From contig NZ_NFZQ01000006.1 of assembly GCF_002165135.1 (NCBI RefSeq), positions 281,342 through 345,341 of the forward strand: DNA of 64,000 bases, given 5' to 3'. Source of the stretch: Pseudomonas sp. SID14000. Lineage in GTDB: Bacteria; Pseudomonadota; Gammaproteobacteria; Pseudomonadales; Pseudomonadaceae. Shown one piece after another: positions 1 to 10,014 of the stretch. Made by a program: the position numbers and the translations under genes. Under the pieces are notes generated by a model. It saw only the letters and a program-made list of their open reading frames with translations, was not told where the DNA came from and made no database searches. The number at the start of each line of letters is the position of its first letter. Position 1 is the stretch's first letter.

Positions 1-1
1 G

Positions 2-22
2 CCGCTGAATCGCGAGGGCTGA
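2..22 (+). CDS. Possible C-terminal tail of the preceding gene (perhaps catB)
   Basis: The first bases read in one frame as PLNREG followed by TGA at 20-22. Because catC and catA follow, the expected upstream gene of a catBCA operon is catB, muconate cycloisomerase. Six residues are far too few to identify it, so this is inference from gene order only. Confidence 0.25.
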   Translation, partial: PLNREG

Positions 23-36
23 AAGAACACACAACC

Positions 37-70
37 CCTGTGGGAGCGGCTTTAGCCGCGAAGCAGGCGA
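37..70. repeat. REP palindrome (single copy)
   Basis: The sequence cctgtgggagcggctttagc followed by cgcgaagcaggcg is a single REP-type element. It lies just upstream of catC, so if catB precedes, the element is inside the operon. Confidence 0.7.
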
Positions 71-131
71 CGCGGTGGATGGCACGGGCTTCGCCTGTGT
101 TCGCGCCAAATCAGAGAAAGGAGATACCAGC

Positions 132-422
132 ATGCTGTTCCACGTGAAGATGACCGTGAAACTGCCGGTCGACATGGACCCGGCCAAGGCCGCCCAGCTC
201 AAGGCCGACGAGAAGGAACTGGCCCAGCGCCTGCAGCGCGAAGGCACCTGGCGCCACCTGTGGCGCATTGCCGGGCACTACGCCAACTACAGCGTGTTCG
301 ATGTGCCCAGCGTCGAGGCGCTGCACGACACCTTGATGCAGCTGCCACTGTTCCCGTACATGGACATCGAGGTCAACGGCCTGTGCCGGCACCCCTCGTC
401 GATCCACAGCGACGACCGCTGA
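132..422 (+). CDS. catC: Muconolactone delta-isomerase
   Basis: CatC isomerises (+)-muconolactone to 3-oxoadipate enol-lactone in the catechol branch of the beta-ketoadipate pathway; it is a small cytoplasmic homo-oligomer. The 96-residue product starts MLFHVKMTVKLP and keeps the family length and the conserved stretch around WRIAGHYANYSVFDV. The ATG at 132 is preceded by aaaggag at 117-123, which favours it over the upstream in-frame alternative at 75. It lies 43 bases before catA on the same strand, as in Pseudomonas catBCA operons, which are normally activated by CatR with cis,cis-muconate. The promoter and catR lie outside the window. Confidence 0.95.
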   Translation: MLFHVKMTVKLPVDMDPAKAAQLKADEKELAQRLQREGTWRHLWRIAGHYANYSVFDVPSVEALHDTLMQLPLFPYMDIEVNGLCRHPSSIHSDDR

Positions 423-465
423 GTCGCACCTGTCTACCTGACAAGAACAAGATGAGGTAAGCACG

Positions 466-1401
466 ATGACCGTGAAAATTTCCCACACTGCCGATGTTCA
501 GGCGTTCTTCAAGGAAGTGGCCGGCCTGGGCCATGCCGAAGGCAACCCCCGCTTCAAGCAGATCGTCCTGCGTGTGCTGCAGGACACTGCGCGGTTGATC
601 GAAGACCTGGAAATCACCGAGGACGAGTTCTGGCATGCCGTCGACTACCTCAACCGCCTGGGTGCCCGTAACGAAGCCGGCCTGCTGGCTGCGGGCCTGG
701 GCATCGAGCACTTCCTCGACCTCCTGCAGGACGCCAAGGACGCCGAGGCCGGGCTGAGCGGCGGTACCCCGCGCACCATCGAAGGCCCGTTGTATGTGGC
801 GGGGGCGCCGCTGGCGCAAGGCGAAGTGCGCATGGACGACGGCAGCGACCCGGGCGTGGTGATGTTCCTCCAGGGCCAGGTGTTCGATGCCGACGGCAAG
901 CCGTTGGCCGGCGCCACTGTCGACCTGTGGCACGCCAACACCCAGGGCACCTATTCATACTTCGACTCGACCCAGTCCGAGTACAACCTGCGCCGGCGCA
1001 TCATCACCGATGCCGAAGGGCGCTACCGCGCGCGTTCCATCGTGCCGTCGGGGTACGGCTGCGACCCGCAGGGGCCAACCCAGGAGTGCCTGGACCTGCT
1101 CGGCCGTCACGGCCAGCGCCCGGCGCACGTGCACTTCTTCATCTCGGCGCCGGGGCACCGCCATTTGACCACGCAGATCAACTTTGCCGGTGACCAGTAC
1201 CTGTGGGATGACTTTGCCTATGCCACCCGTGACGGGCTGATCGGCGAGCTGCGCTTTGTCGAGGATGCTGCGGCGGCGCGTGATCGCGGCGTACAGGGCG
1301 AGCGCTTTGCCGAGCTGGCGTTCGACTTTCACCTGCAGGCGGCCAAGGCGCCGGACGCCGAGGCGCGCAGCCACCGCCCGCGTGCGTTGCAAAACAGCTG
1401 A
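466..1401 (+). CDS. catA: Catechol 1,2-dioxygenase
   Basis: This is the intradiol dioxygenase that opens catechol to cis,cis-muconate using non-haem Fe(III). The 311-residue length is typical. An N-terminal helical linker domain (about 1-105) is followed by the beta-sandwich catalytic domain. The iron ligands can be placed: a tyrosine in the GTYSYF segment (163 or 165), Tyr197 in SGYG, and His221 and His223 in RPAHVHFF. Start at 466 with gaggtaag upstream. It is the last gene of the cat operon here and is followed by a hairpin terminator. Confidence 0.97.
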   Translation: MTVKISHTADVQAFFKEVAGLGHAEGNPRFKQIVLRVLQDTARLIEDLEITEDEFWHAVDYLNRLGARNEAGLLAAGLGIEHFLDLLQDAKDAEAGLSGGTPRTIEGPLYVAGAPLAQGEVRMDDGSDPGVVMFLQGQVFDADGKPLAGATVDLWHANTQGTYSYFDSTQSEYNLRRRIITDAEGRYRARSIVPSGYGCDPQGPTQECLDLLGRHGQRPAHVHFFISAPGHRHLTTQINFAGDQYLWDDFAYATRDGLIGELRFVEDAAAARDRGVQGERFAELAFDFHLQAAKAPDAEARSHRPRALQNS

Positions 1402-1438
1402 GCCCACAGGGTCCCTTACCAATCGATGACGGGTTTTT

Positions 1439-1476
1439 GCCCGGGCCTTTCCGTGCGGGGAGGGTCCGGGCTTTTT
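1439..1476 (+). terminator. Rho-independent terminator after catA
   Basis: A GC-rich stem (gcccgggcc pairing with ggtccggg, one G-T wobble) with a loop of about 14 bases is followed by cttttt. It lies 38 bases after the catA stop and before the next promoter. Confidence 0.75.
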
Positions 1477-1527
1477 GCTGCCAGGGGCTGGTAATCTAGA
1501 ATCCGCCTTTTGCCCGAGCCCACCACC

Positions 1528-2037
1528 ATGCTGCCCATCGAACTGCTGGCGACCACCGCCGACCAGGCTCCGCTGATTCGCAACCTCTACCAGTTCTACG
1601 CCTACGAGTCCTCCGACTGGGAACAGGAAGACGTGGAAGTGGACGGCCGCTTCTATATCCATGACGAACACCTGCAACGTTACTGGCAGGCCGATGGCTG
1701 GGGCGCGTACCTGGTGTTGGCAGATGGCTTCATCGCCGGCTTCGTGCTGGTTGAACGCAGCGAGCTGCCGGGTATCGACGCGTTCGAACTGGCCGATCTG
1801 TTCATCCTGAAAAAGTACCGCCGCCAGGGCATCGGCCGGGCGGTGGCGTTGCAGCTGCTGGGCGGCGAGGGCGACTGGCTGCTGCGCTGTTACGCACAGG
1901 ACGCGCCTGCCGTGGCCTTCTGCAAGGCCGTATTGGCCGAGCTATCGCGCCCGGCGCAGGCGATAGCCCTGGATGACGAACCGGCCTTGCTCAATTTCCT
2001 GGTGGCGGGCGGCCGGCACCGGCGAACGAGCGGTTGA
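1528..2037 (+). CDS. GNAT family N-acetyltransferase
   Basis: A 169-residue acetyltransferase of the GNAT fold. The acetyl-CoA binding motif A is visible as FILKKYRRQGIGRAVALQLL, with the preceding strand VERSELPGIDAFELADLF. The substrate cannot be told from sequence; proteins of this size acetylate amino groups of small molecules or protein N-termini. An in-frame TTG at 1510 would add six residues, but the ATG at 1528 is preferred. It follows the cat terminator and stands alone, convergent with the aldo/keto reductase. Confidence 0.8.
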   Translation: MLPIELLATTADQAPLIRNLYQFYAYESSDWEQEDVEVDGRFYIHDEHLQRYWQADGWGAYLVLADGFIAGFVLVERSELPGIDAFELADLFILKKYRRQGIGRAVALQLLGGEGDWLLRCYAQDAPAVAFCKAVLAELSRPAQAIALDDEPALLNFLVAGGRHRRTSG

Positions 2038-2113
2038 AGCAGGTCATGACGCCGGCATAACGGTTTGCGCGCTCCCACAGAGATCGTGCCAGCTTTCAGA
2101 TATTGAGCAGCGC

Positions 2114-2938
2114 TCAGCTGTTCCAGTCTGGCGCAAACGCCGGGCTCACCACCCGCTGGTCCTTTGGCAACCCGGCAATCGCCATGCGGTCATCGTCATC
2201 CAGTTGCACGTTCAACGCCGCCAGGTTGGCCAGCTGGTTCTCGCGGCTGCCGGCCTTGGGGATCACCGCCACGCCGTCCTGGTCCAGCAACCACTTCAGC
2301 GCCACCTGGCTGGGCAGTACGCCATGTTTGCGGGCAATCGCCTGGATCACCGGCTGCGCCGCCGCCTGCCCACGGGCCAGCGGGGTGTAGGCGGTAAGCA
2401 GCAGGTCGTGGCGGCGGGCATAGTCCAGCAGCGGTTGCTGGCCGAGTAGCACGTGGTATTCCACCTGGATCGCCGACAATGGCGCGCCCAGGGTTTCCAC
2501 CACCTGGCGCAGCAACCCCAGCGGGAAGTTGGCCACGCCGATGCTGCGGGCCTTGCCCTCGTCACGCAGCGCTACCAGGGTTTCGATGCTGCGGGCCAGG
2601 TCCCAGTCCTGGCCGGGCCAGTGGATGTAGAACAGGTCGACCTGCTCGGTCCCCAGCGCGCGCAGGCTGTCCTCCAGCGACTGGCGCATGGCCTTGGGCG
2701 CCAGGCGATCCCACCACACCTTGGTGGTCAGGTGAATCTGCTCGCGTGGCACGTCACTGTCGCGCAGGGCCTGGCCGACGGCGGCTTCGTTGTCATAGGC
2801 AGTGGCGGTGTCGATGTGCCGGTAACCCACTTCAAGCGCCTGGCGCACGGCCTGGGTGCACTCGCTGCCAGTCATTGGCCAGGTGCCCAGGCCGATCGCG
2901 GGCAGGTTCAGGCCGTTACGGGTGGTGAGCCTTTGCAT
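2114..2938 (-). CDS. Aldo/keto reductase
   Basis: A 274-residue NADPH-dependent reductase of the AKR superfamily ((beta/alpha)8 barrel). The signatures are GYRHIDTATAYDNEAAVG with catalytic Asp and Tyr, TTKVWWDRL with the catalytic Lys, IHWPG with the catalytic His, and IPKAGSRENQLANLAAL for NADPH phosphate binding. It resembles the 2,5-diketo-gluconate reductase (DkgB) group, which reduces many small aldehydes and ketones. The ATG at 2938 has caaggaat upstream, so a 22-residue N-terminal extension is rejected. It is divergent from the EamA permease across 247 bases. Confidence 0.9.
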   Translation of the reverse strand: MQRLTTRNGLNLPAIGLGTWPMTGSECTQAVRQALEVGYRHIDTATAYDNEAAVGQALRDSDVPREQIHLTTKVWWDRLAPKAMRQSLEDSLRALGTEQVDLFYIHWPGQDWDLARSIETLVALRDEGKARSIGVANFPLGLLRQVVETLGAPLSAIQVEYHVLLGQQPLLDYARRHDLLLTAYTPLARGQAAAQPVIQAIARKHGVLPSQVALKWLLDQDGVAVIPKAGSRENQLANLAALNVQLDDDDRMAIAGLPKDQRVVSPAFAPDWNS

Positions 2939-3185
2939 GTAAATTCCTTGTAGGGTGTGCAGGGTTCGCACTCGATGGTCGGCGATCAGCACGGCACGGG
3001 CCATGCGCGTGGAGCGGAAAGTGGTCGATCAGCGAACAGAAACTGCAGCCGACCTGGACAAGCGGCAATTGAACTTCCTTATGCTTCGGTATCTCTTCTA
3101 GAATCCGATCTGATGCATCCGCCAGGCAACGCCTGCGCGGCCTTCCCTGGGCGCCGCATCCAGCCGCGCCGTCATCGAGAGTGCC

Positions 3186-4064
3186 ATGAGTTCCAGCACA
3201 CCGCTGTCCGGAGTCAACCAACCCCTGCGCGGCATCGCCCTGGTGGTGGTGGCGACGTTCCTGTTCGCCAGTCACGATGCCCTGTCCAAGTTCCTCGGCG
3301 GCCTGTACCCGATCATCATGGTGGTGTGGGCGCGGTATGTGGTGCACACGTTGCTGATGGCCAGCATTTTCCTGCCCAAGGCCGGGTTCAACGTGCTGCG
3401 CACCCGCCGGCCGTTGTTGCAGACGTTACGTGCCCTGAGCCTGCTGAGTACCAGCCTGCTTTTCACCACCGGTCTGCAGTACCTGCCGCTGGCCGAGGCC
3501 ACGGCGGTCAACTTCCTCGCCCCGGTGCTGGTCACCGCGCTGTCGGCGCCGCTGTTGAAGGAGCGGGTGACGGTGGGACAGTGGGTGGCGGTGGTGATGG
3601 GTTTCATCGGCGTGCTGGTGGTGGTGCACCCGGACGGGGCGATGTTCACCCCGGCCATCCTGTATCCGTTCGGTTCGGCGCTGGGCTTTTGCTTCTATCA
3701 GTTGCTGACGCGGATCCTGGCAGCGCATGACAGCCCGACCACCAGTAACTTCTATGCGGGGTTATGCAACACCCTGGCGATGAGTGCGCTGGTGCCGTTC
3801 TTCTGGGAAATGCCGCGTTGGGACCATGCACTGCTGATGCTGGCGCTGGGTGGCTTTGGCATGACTGCGCACCTGCTGCTGACCCAGGCCTTCCGCCATG
3901 CGGCACCGGCGTTGCTGGCACCATTCAGCTATTGCCAGATCGTGTTTGCCGGGCTGCTTGGGTTGGTTGTCTACAGCCAGATGCCGGATACCCTGAGCCT
4001 GGTGGGTATCTCGGTAATCTGCCTCAGTGGGCTGGGGGCGGCGTGGATGCAGCGGGGCAAGTGA
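3186..4064 (+). CDS. EamA/DMT family permease
   Basis: A 292-residue inner-membrane protein with about ten hydrophobic helices in two repeated EamA halves (roughly residues 15-145 and 155-290). It begins MSSSTPLSGVNQPLRGIALV. The drug/metabolite transporter superfamily exports amino acids, sugars or other metabolites; this sequence does not allow the substrate to be named. It is a single gene, convergent with the lipoprotein gene and separated from it by a REP pair. Confidence 0.88.
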   Translation: MSSSTPLSGVNQPLRGIALVVVATFLFASHDALSKFLGGLYPIIMVVWARYVVHTLLMASIFLPKAGFNVLRTRRPLLQTLRALSLLSTSLLFTTGLQYLPLAEATAVNFLAPVLVTALSAPLLKERVTVGQWVAVVMGFIGVLVVVHPDGAMFTPAILYPFGSALGFCFYQLLTRILAAHDSPTTSNFYAGLCNTLAMSALVPFFWEMPRWDHALLMLALGGFGMTAHLLLTQAFRHAAPALLAPFSYCQIVFAGLLGLVVYSQMPDTLSLVGISVICLSGLGAAWMQRGK

Positions 4065-4074
4065 CAACCTGTAG

Positions 4075-4169
4075 TGGCCTCTTCGCGGGTAAACCCGCTC
4101 CCACAGGTCCAGCGCCGTGCCCGAGGGTTGCGCTGTACCTGTGGGAGCGGGTTTACCCGCGAAAGGGCC
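4075..4169. repeat. Inverted REP pair (REPIN-like)
   Basis: Two REP elements face each other: cttcgcgggtaaacccgctc and its complement gagcgggtttacccgcgaa, each flanked by the ccacagg/cctgtgg tail, with about 30 unrelated bases between. It fills the gap between two convergent genes. Confidence 0.85.
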
Positions 4170-4170
4170 T

Positions 4171-4767
4171 TCAAACGCGCCTCTTCAATAAAGCCTGCAA
4201 CGAATCGTCAAAGTCCCGCAGCGCATCCGCCTGCACCGCTCGCTCATCCTCGACCACCCGCGCCACATTGCCCAGGCGCTTGCTGGCACGCCCTTCAGCG
4301 CGGCCGATATAGGTCAGCTGGTCATCGAAGAAGCGCGCTAGCACCCGGCTCTCGATATCCGCACTGGCGAGGCGGCTTTCGGTGTCCAGCAACACGATCA
4401 CATCCGGGTGGTCGCCCAGCAGCGTGTCCAGGTCGTCATAGAACGTCACTTCAGCGAACTGCTGCGCCAGTGACCGCGCCAGCCAGTCATACGCCTGGCT
4501 TTCGCTGCTCAGGGTTGCCACCGACACGCGCTGGCCCTGGGCCGGCGCGGCGGCCAGGGGGCGATGGCTGCCGAGGTATTCGAGAGTCGCTTCGGCGTCA
4601 CGCCCCAGCAGCACCGCCACCCGTTGGCCGGGCGCCAGGGCGACGCTGGAAATGGCTGTGGCCGAATAGAAGTGCCCGTAGGGCTGCGTGTCGATAGTGG
4701 TCGGGCTGGCACAACCGCCGAGGGCGGCCAGCAAGGCAAGCAGGGCAGCGATCATGCCGGTTTTCAT
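4171..4767 (-). CDS. Putative lipoprotein of unknown function
   Basis: The 198-residue product starts MKTGMIAALLALLAALGGC: a short positive n-region, a hydrophobic core and an LGGC lipobox, so it should be lipidated at Cys19. Mature residues after the Cys (ASPTTID) have no Asp at +2, which suggests outer-membrane sorting by Lol. The body is soluble and mixed alpha/beta and I do not recognise its family. A start four residues upstream (MRPP) is possible but less signal-like. It lies between a REP pair and a LysR gene on the same strand with a 99-base gap. Confidence 0.7.
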   Translation of the reverse strand: MKTGMIAALLALLAALGGCASPTTIDTQPYGHFYSATAISSVALAPGQRVAVLLGRDAEATLEYLGSHRPLAAAPAQGQRVSVATLSSESQAYDWLARSLAQQFAEVTFYDDLDTLLGDHPDVIVLLDTESRLASADIESRVLARFFDDQLTYIGRAEGRASKRLGNVARVVEDERAVQADALRDFDDSLQALLKRRV

Positions 4768-4866
4768 GGGAGGCCTCATCGTTCAATGAATGCCGCCATC
4801 TTCTGCCCGGGCTGGCCGCAGCGGAACTTGATGGCATTCATGGTGGCTATCGATGAGGTCGATGCA

Positions 4867-5772
4867 TCACTGCGTGGCCATGAACTGCAGGATGCGTTCG
4901 CGTAGCCAGCGCTCGGCCGGGTCGTTGTCCTGGGCGCCGCTCCAGACCATCGACAGTTCGGCTTCGTTGATCTCGAACGGCGCCGGGTCGGCGCGCAGGC
5001 TACCGTCGTCGGCCAGGGCGCAGGCGGCGTAGTCCGGCACCGTGGCGATCAGCTCGGTGTTGCGCAGCAGGGCGCGCAGGCTGCCGAACTGCGGCACCGC
5101 CAGCACCACCTTGCGGCAGCGGCCGATGCGTGCCAGATCGAGATCGATATTGCCGCTCATGTCGCCGGAGAACGACACCATCACATGCGGACGGGCACAG
5201 TATTCGTCGAGGGTCAGCGGGCCCGGCCGGTCATCGGCGCGTAGCACCCGCACACCGATGTCGCGCAGCTTGCGGCGCTTGGCGGTGGCCGGCAGGTCTG
5301 TGGTGTAGCTCACGCCCACCGAGATCTCGCCGCTGGCCAGCAGCCCCGGCATCAGCAGGAAGTTGGCCCGGCGTACCACCACGCTAATGGCCGGAGCCTC
5401 TTCGCGCAGGGCCTGTAACAGGGCAGGGAACAGGCCGAATTCGGCATCGTCCGACAGGCCCAGGCGGAACACGTTGCAGCTGTTGGCCGGGTCGAACTCC
5501 CGGGCGCGGCTGATGGCGGCGGAAATCACGTCCATGGCCGGCCCCAGCTCGGCGAAGATCTGCATGGCCCGTGGCGTGGGCTCCATGGCCCGGCCGTTGC
5601 GGATCAGCAGCGGGTCGTCGAACAGTTCGCGCAGGCGGGCGAGGGCGGCGCTGACGGTGGACTGGGTGATGAACAGCTTTTCGCCGACGCGGGTCAGGTT
5701 GCGTTCGATCATCAGGGCTTCGAACAGTACCAGCAGGTTCATGTCGACGCGGCGCAGGTCGTTGCGGTTCAT
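4867..5772 (-). CDS. LysR-family transcriptional regulator (NodD/NahR-like)
   Basis: A 301-residue LysR regulator. The winged HTH covers about residues 8-67, with VGEKLFITQSTVSAALARLRELFDDPLLIRNGRAMEPTPRA, and the effector-binding domain follows. The segment LRRVDMNLLVLFEALMIERNLTR is typical of the NodD/NahR/LinR subgroup, which often respond to aromatic compounds. The start MNRNDLRRVD fits the family; its ribosome site is weak, and MRNPP six codons earlier is an alternative. It is divergent from katG across 365 bases, but no link to oxidative stress is visible, so the target is unknown. Confidence 0.88.
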   Translation of the reverse strand: MNRNDLRRVDMNLLVLFEALMIERNLTRVGEKLFITQSTVSAALARLRELFDDPLLIRNGRAMEPTPRAMQIFAELGPAMDVISAAISRAREFDPANSCNVFRLGLSDDAEFGLFPALLQALREEAPAISVVVRRANFLLMPGLLASGEISVGVSYTTDLPATAKRRKLRDIGVRVLRADDRPGPLTLDEYCARPHVMVSFSGDMSGNIDLDLARIGRCRKVVLAVPQFGSLRALLRNTELIATVPDYAACALADDGSLRADPAPFEINEAELSMVWSGAQDNDPAERWLRERILQFMATQ

Positions 5773-8366
<2,594 letters not shown>

Positions 8367-8381
8367 CCTCCTCGGAAACTG

Positions 8382-8398
8382 GGGGCGCTTTGCGCCCC
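8382..8398 (+). terminator. Hairpin after katG
   Basis: ggggcgc and gcgcccc form a perfect 7-base stem with a ttt loop, 15 bases after the katG stop. There is no T tract, so termination is inferred. Confidence 0.45.
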
Positions 8399-8501
8399 TG
8401 TCGCGACACAAGGCCGCTCCTACAGGCCCTGCGTAGCCTTTCTGGCTTGCGCGATACCTGTACGAGCGGCCTTGTGTCGCGATGGGCTGCGAAGCAGCCC
8501 C
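8396..8501. repeat. Inverted REP pair, second sequence family
   Basis: tcgcgacacaaggccgctcc and its complement gagcggccttgtgtcgcga face each other, ending with gggctgcgaagcagcccc. This family replaces the gggtaaaccc core by acacaaggcc. Confidence 0.8.
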
Positions 8502-8583
8502 ATGCTCTCCGGGGGCTGGACCATTTCGATCTTCCTGTGCAAGCTGATGCACGATAGTGATTGCACACAGAAGGTGATCGTTC

Positions 8584-9912
8584 GTGAACCCCCAATCCAT
8601 GCTGGCGGCATTGCCAGGCTACGCCATGTCGGCTGAGTCGATCCAGGTGCTGCCCGATGCCAAGGCCTACCGCGCCTGCCTGCTCGAGCGCATCCGCGCC
8701 GCAACCCGGCGCATCGTCATCGTCGCGCTGTACCTGCAGGAGGACGAAGCCGGGCAGGAAGTGCTGGATGCCTTGTACCAGGCCAAAGCCGCGCGGCCGG
8801 GGCTGGAAATCACTATCGTGGTCGACTGGTTCCGTGCCCGGCGCGGCCTGTTGGGCGCCGGGCGCCAGCCGGGTAACGCCGCCTGGTACCAGGCCCAGCG
8901 CCAGCACCATGGGCTGGACATCGTCATTCACGGTGTACCCGTGCAGACCCGCGAGCTGTTCGGCGTGTTGCACCTGAAGGGCAGCATCATCGATGACTGC
9001 GTGATCTATACCGGCGCCAGCCTGAACAACGTGTACCTGCACCGTTTCGACCGCTATCGCCTGGACCGCTACCACCTGTTCCAGTCGCCTGCGCTGGCCG
9101 ACGCCATGGTCGATCTGGTGCGACGCCTGCTGCACCACACTGCCACACCGCGCCTCGATCTGCCGGCGCCACCCTCCACCCGCAGCCTGCGCGGCGACAT
9201 CCGGCGCTTGCGCGCGCGGCTGCGGCGCATGGCCTATGAGGTACCGGCCAGCGGGGCGGGGCAGGGCTTGCGGGTGATCCCGCTGTTGGGTGTGGGGCGC
9301 GGCAACCCGTTGAACCGGGCGCTGTGCGCCTTGCTGGCGGCGGCGCGCACGCAGGTCATCATCAGCACGCCGTATTTCAACCCGCCCCGGGTGCTGATGC
9401 GCGAGCTCGACCATGCTTTGGCCCGTGGTGTGCGGGTGGAACTGATCGTGGGGGATCGCACGGCCAACGACTTCTATATCGCCCCTGGCGAGCCGTTCAG
9501 TGCCAGCGGCGCGTTACCCTACCTGTACGAAGACAACCTGCGTGCCTTCACCCGACGTCGCCACGCCGCGATTGCCAGCGGCCAGTTGCAGGTACGGATC
9601 TGGAACGATCCCGGGCATACCTTCCATGCCAAGGGGGTGTGGATCGACCAGCGCTATTCGCTGCTGACCGGTAACAACCTGAACCCGCGCGGCTTCAACC
9701 TGGACCTGGAGAATGGCCTGCTGATCGATGACCCGCTGGGGCAATGGCTGGCGCCACGGGAAGCAGAGTTGGCCGAGCTGCGCCGGCATGCGCCGAAGAT
9801 TGGCTCGGCAGAGGCGCTGGGGGTCAAGGCCGAGCACCCCAAGGAGGTGCGCAAGCTCCTGCGCCGGCTACGCTATAGCCGGCTGGAGCCGCTGATCAAG
9901 CGGGTGCTCTGA
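8584..9912 (+). CDS. pssA: CDP-diacylglycerol-serine O-phosphatidyltransferase, PLD type
   Basis: This enzyme makes phosphatidylserine, the precursor of phosphatidylethanolamine, from CDP-diacylglycerol and serine. The 442-residue length and layout match E. coli PssA: two phospholipase-D-type HxKxxxxD motifs, at His130/Lys132/Asp137 (HLKGSIIDD) and His348/Lys350/Asp355 (HAKGVWIDQ), the second followed by LLTGNNLNPRG. A basic C-terminus (KLLRRLRYSRLEPLIKRVL) fits peripheral membrane binding. A GTG start at 8584 is chosen because aaggtga lies 7-8 bases upstream; ATG at 8599 is the alternative. It stands alone between katG and the GGDEF-EAL gene. Confidence 0.92.
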   Translation: MNPQSMLAALPGYAMSAESIQVLPDAKAYRACLLERIRAATRRIVIVALYLQEDEAGQEVLDALYQAKAARPGLEITIVVDWFRARRGLLGAGRQPGNAAWYQAQRQHHGLDIVIHGVPVQTRELFGVLHLKGSIIDDCVIYTGASLNNVYLHRFDRYRLDRYHLFQSPALADAMVDLVRRLLHHTATPRLDLPAPPSTRSLRGDIRRLRARLRRMAYEVPASGAGQGLRVIPLLGVGRGNPLNRALCALLAAARTQVIISTPYFNPPRVLMRELDHALARGVRVELIVGDRTANDFYIAPGEPFSASGALPYLYEDNLRAFTRRRHAAIASGQLQVRIWNDPGHTFHAKGVWIDQRYSLLTGNNLNPRGFNLDLENGLLIDDPLGQWLAPREAELAELRRHAPKIGSAEALGVKAEHPKEVRKLLRRLRYSRLEPLIKRVL

Positions 9913-10014
9913 GAGCAAACGCACCTGTGCTTACCAAGGTCATTCGTCGGTTGGACCGATTACCGCCAACCGGCACCAGTCAATCCTGTAGATATGGCAA
10001 AAGGCGCCCATTGA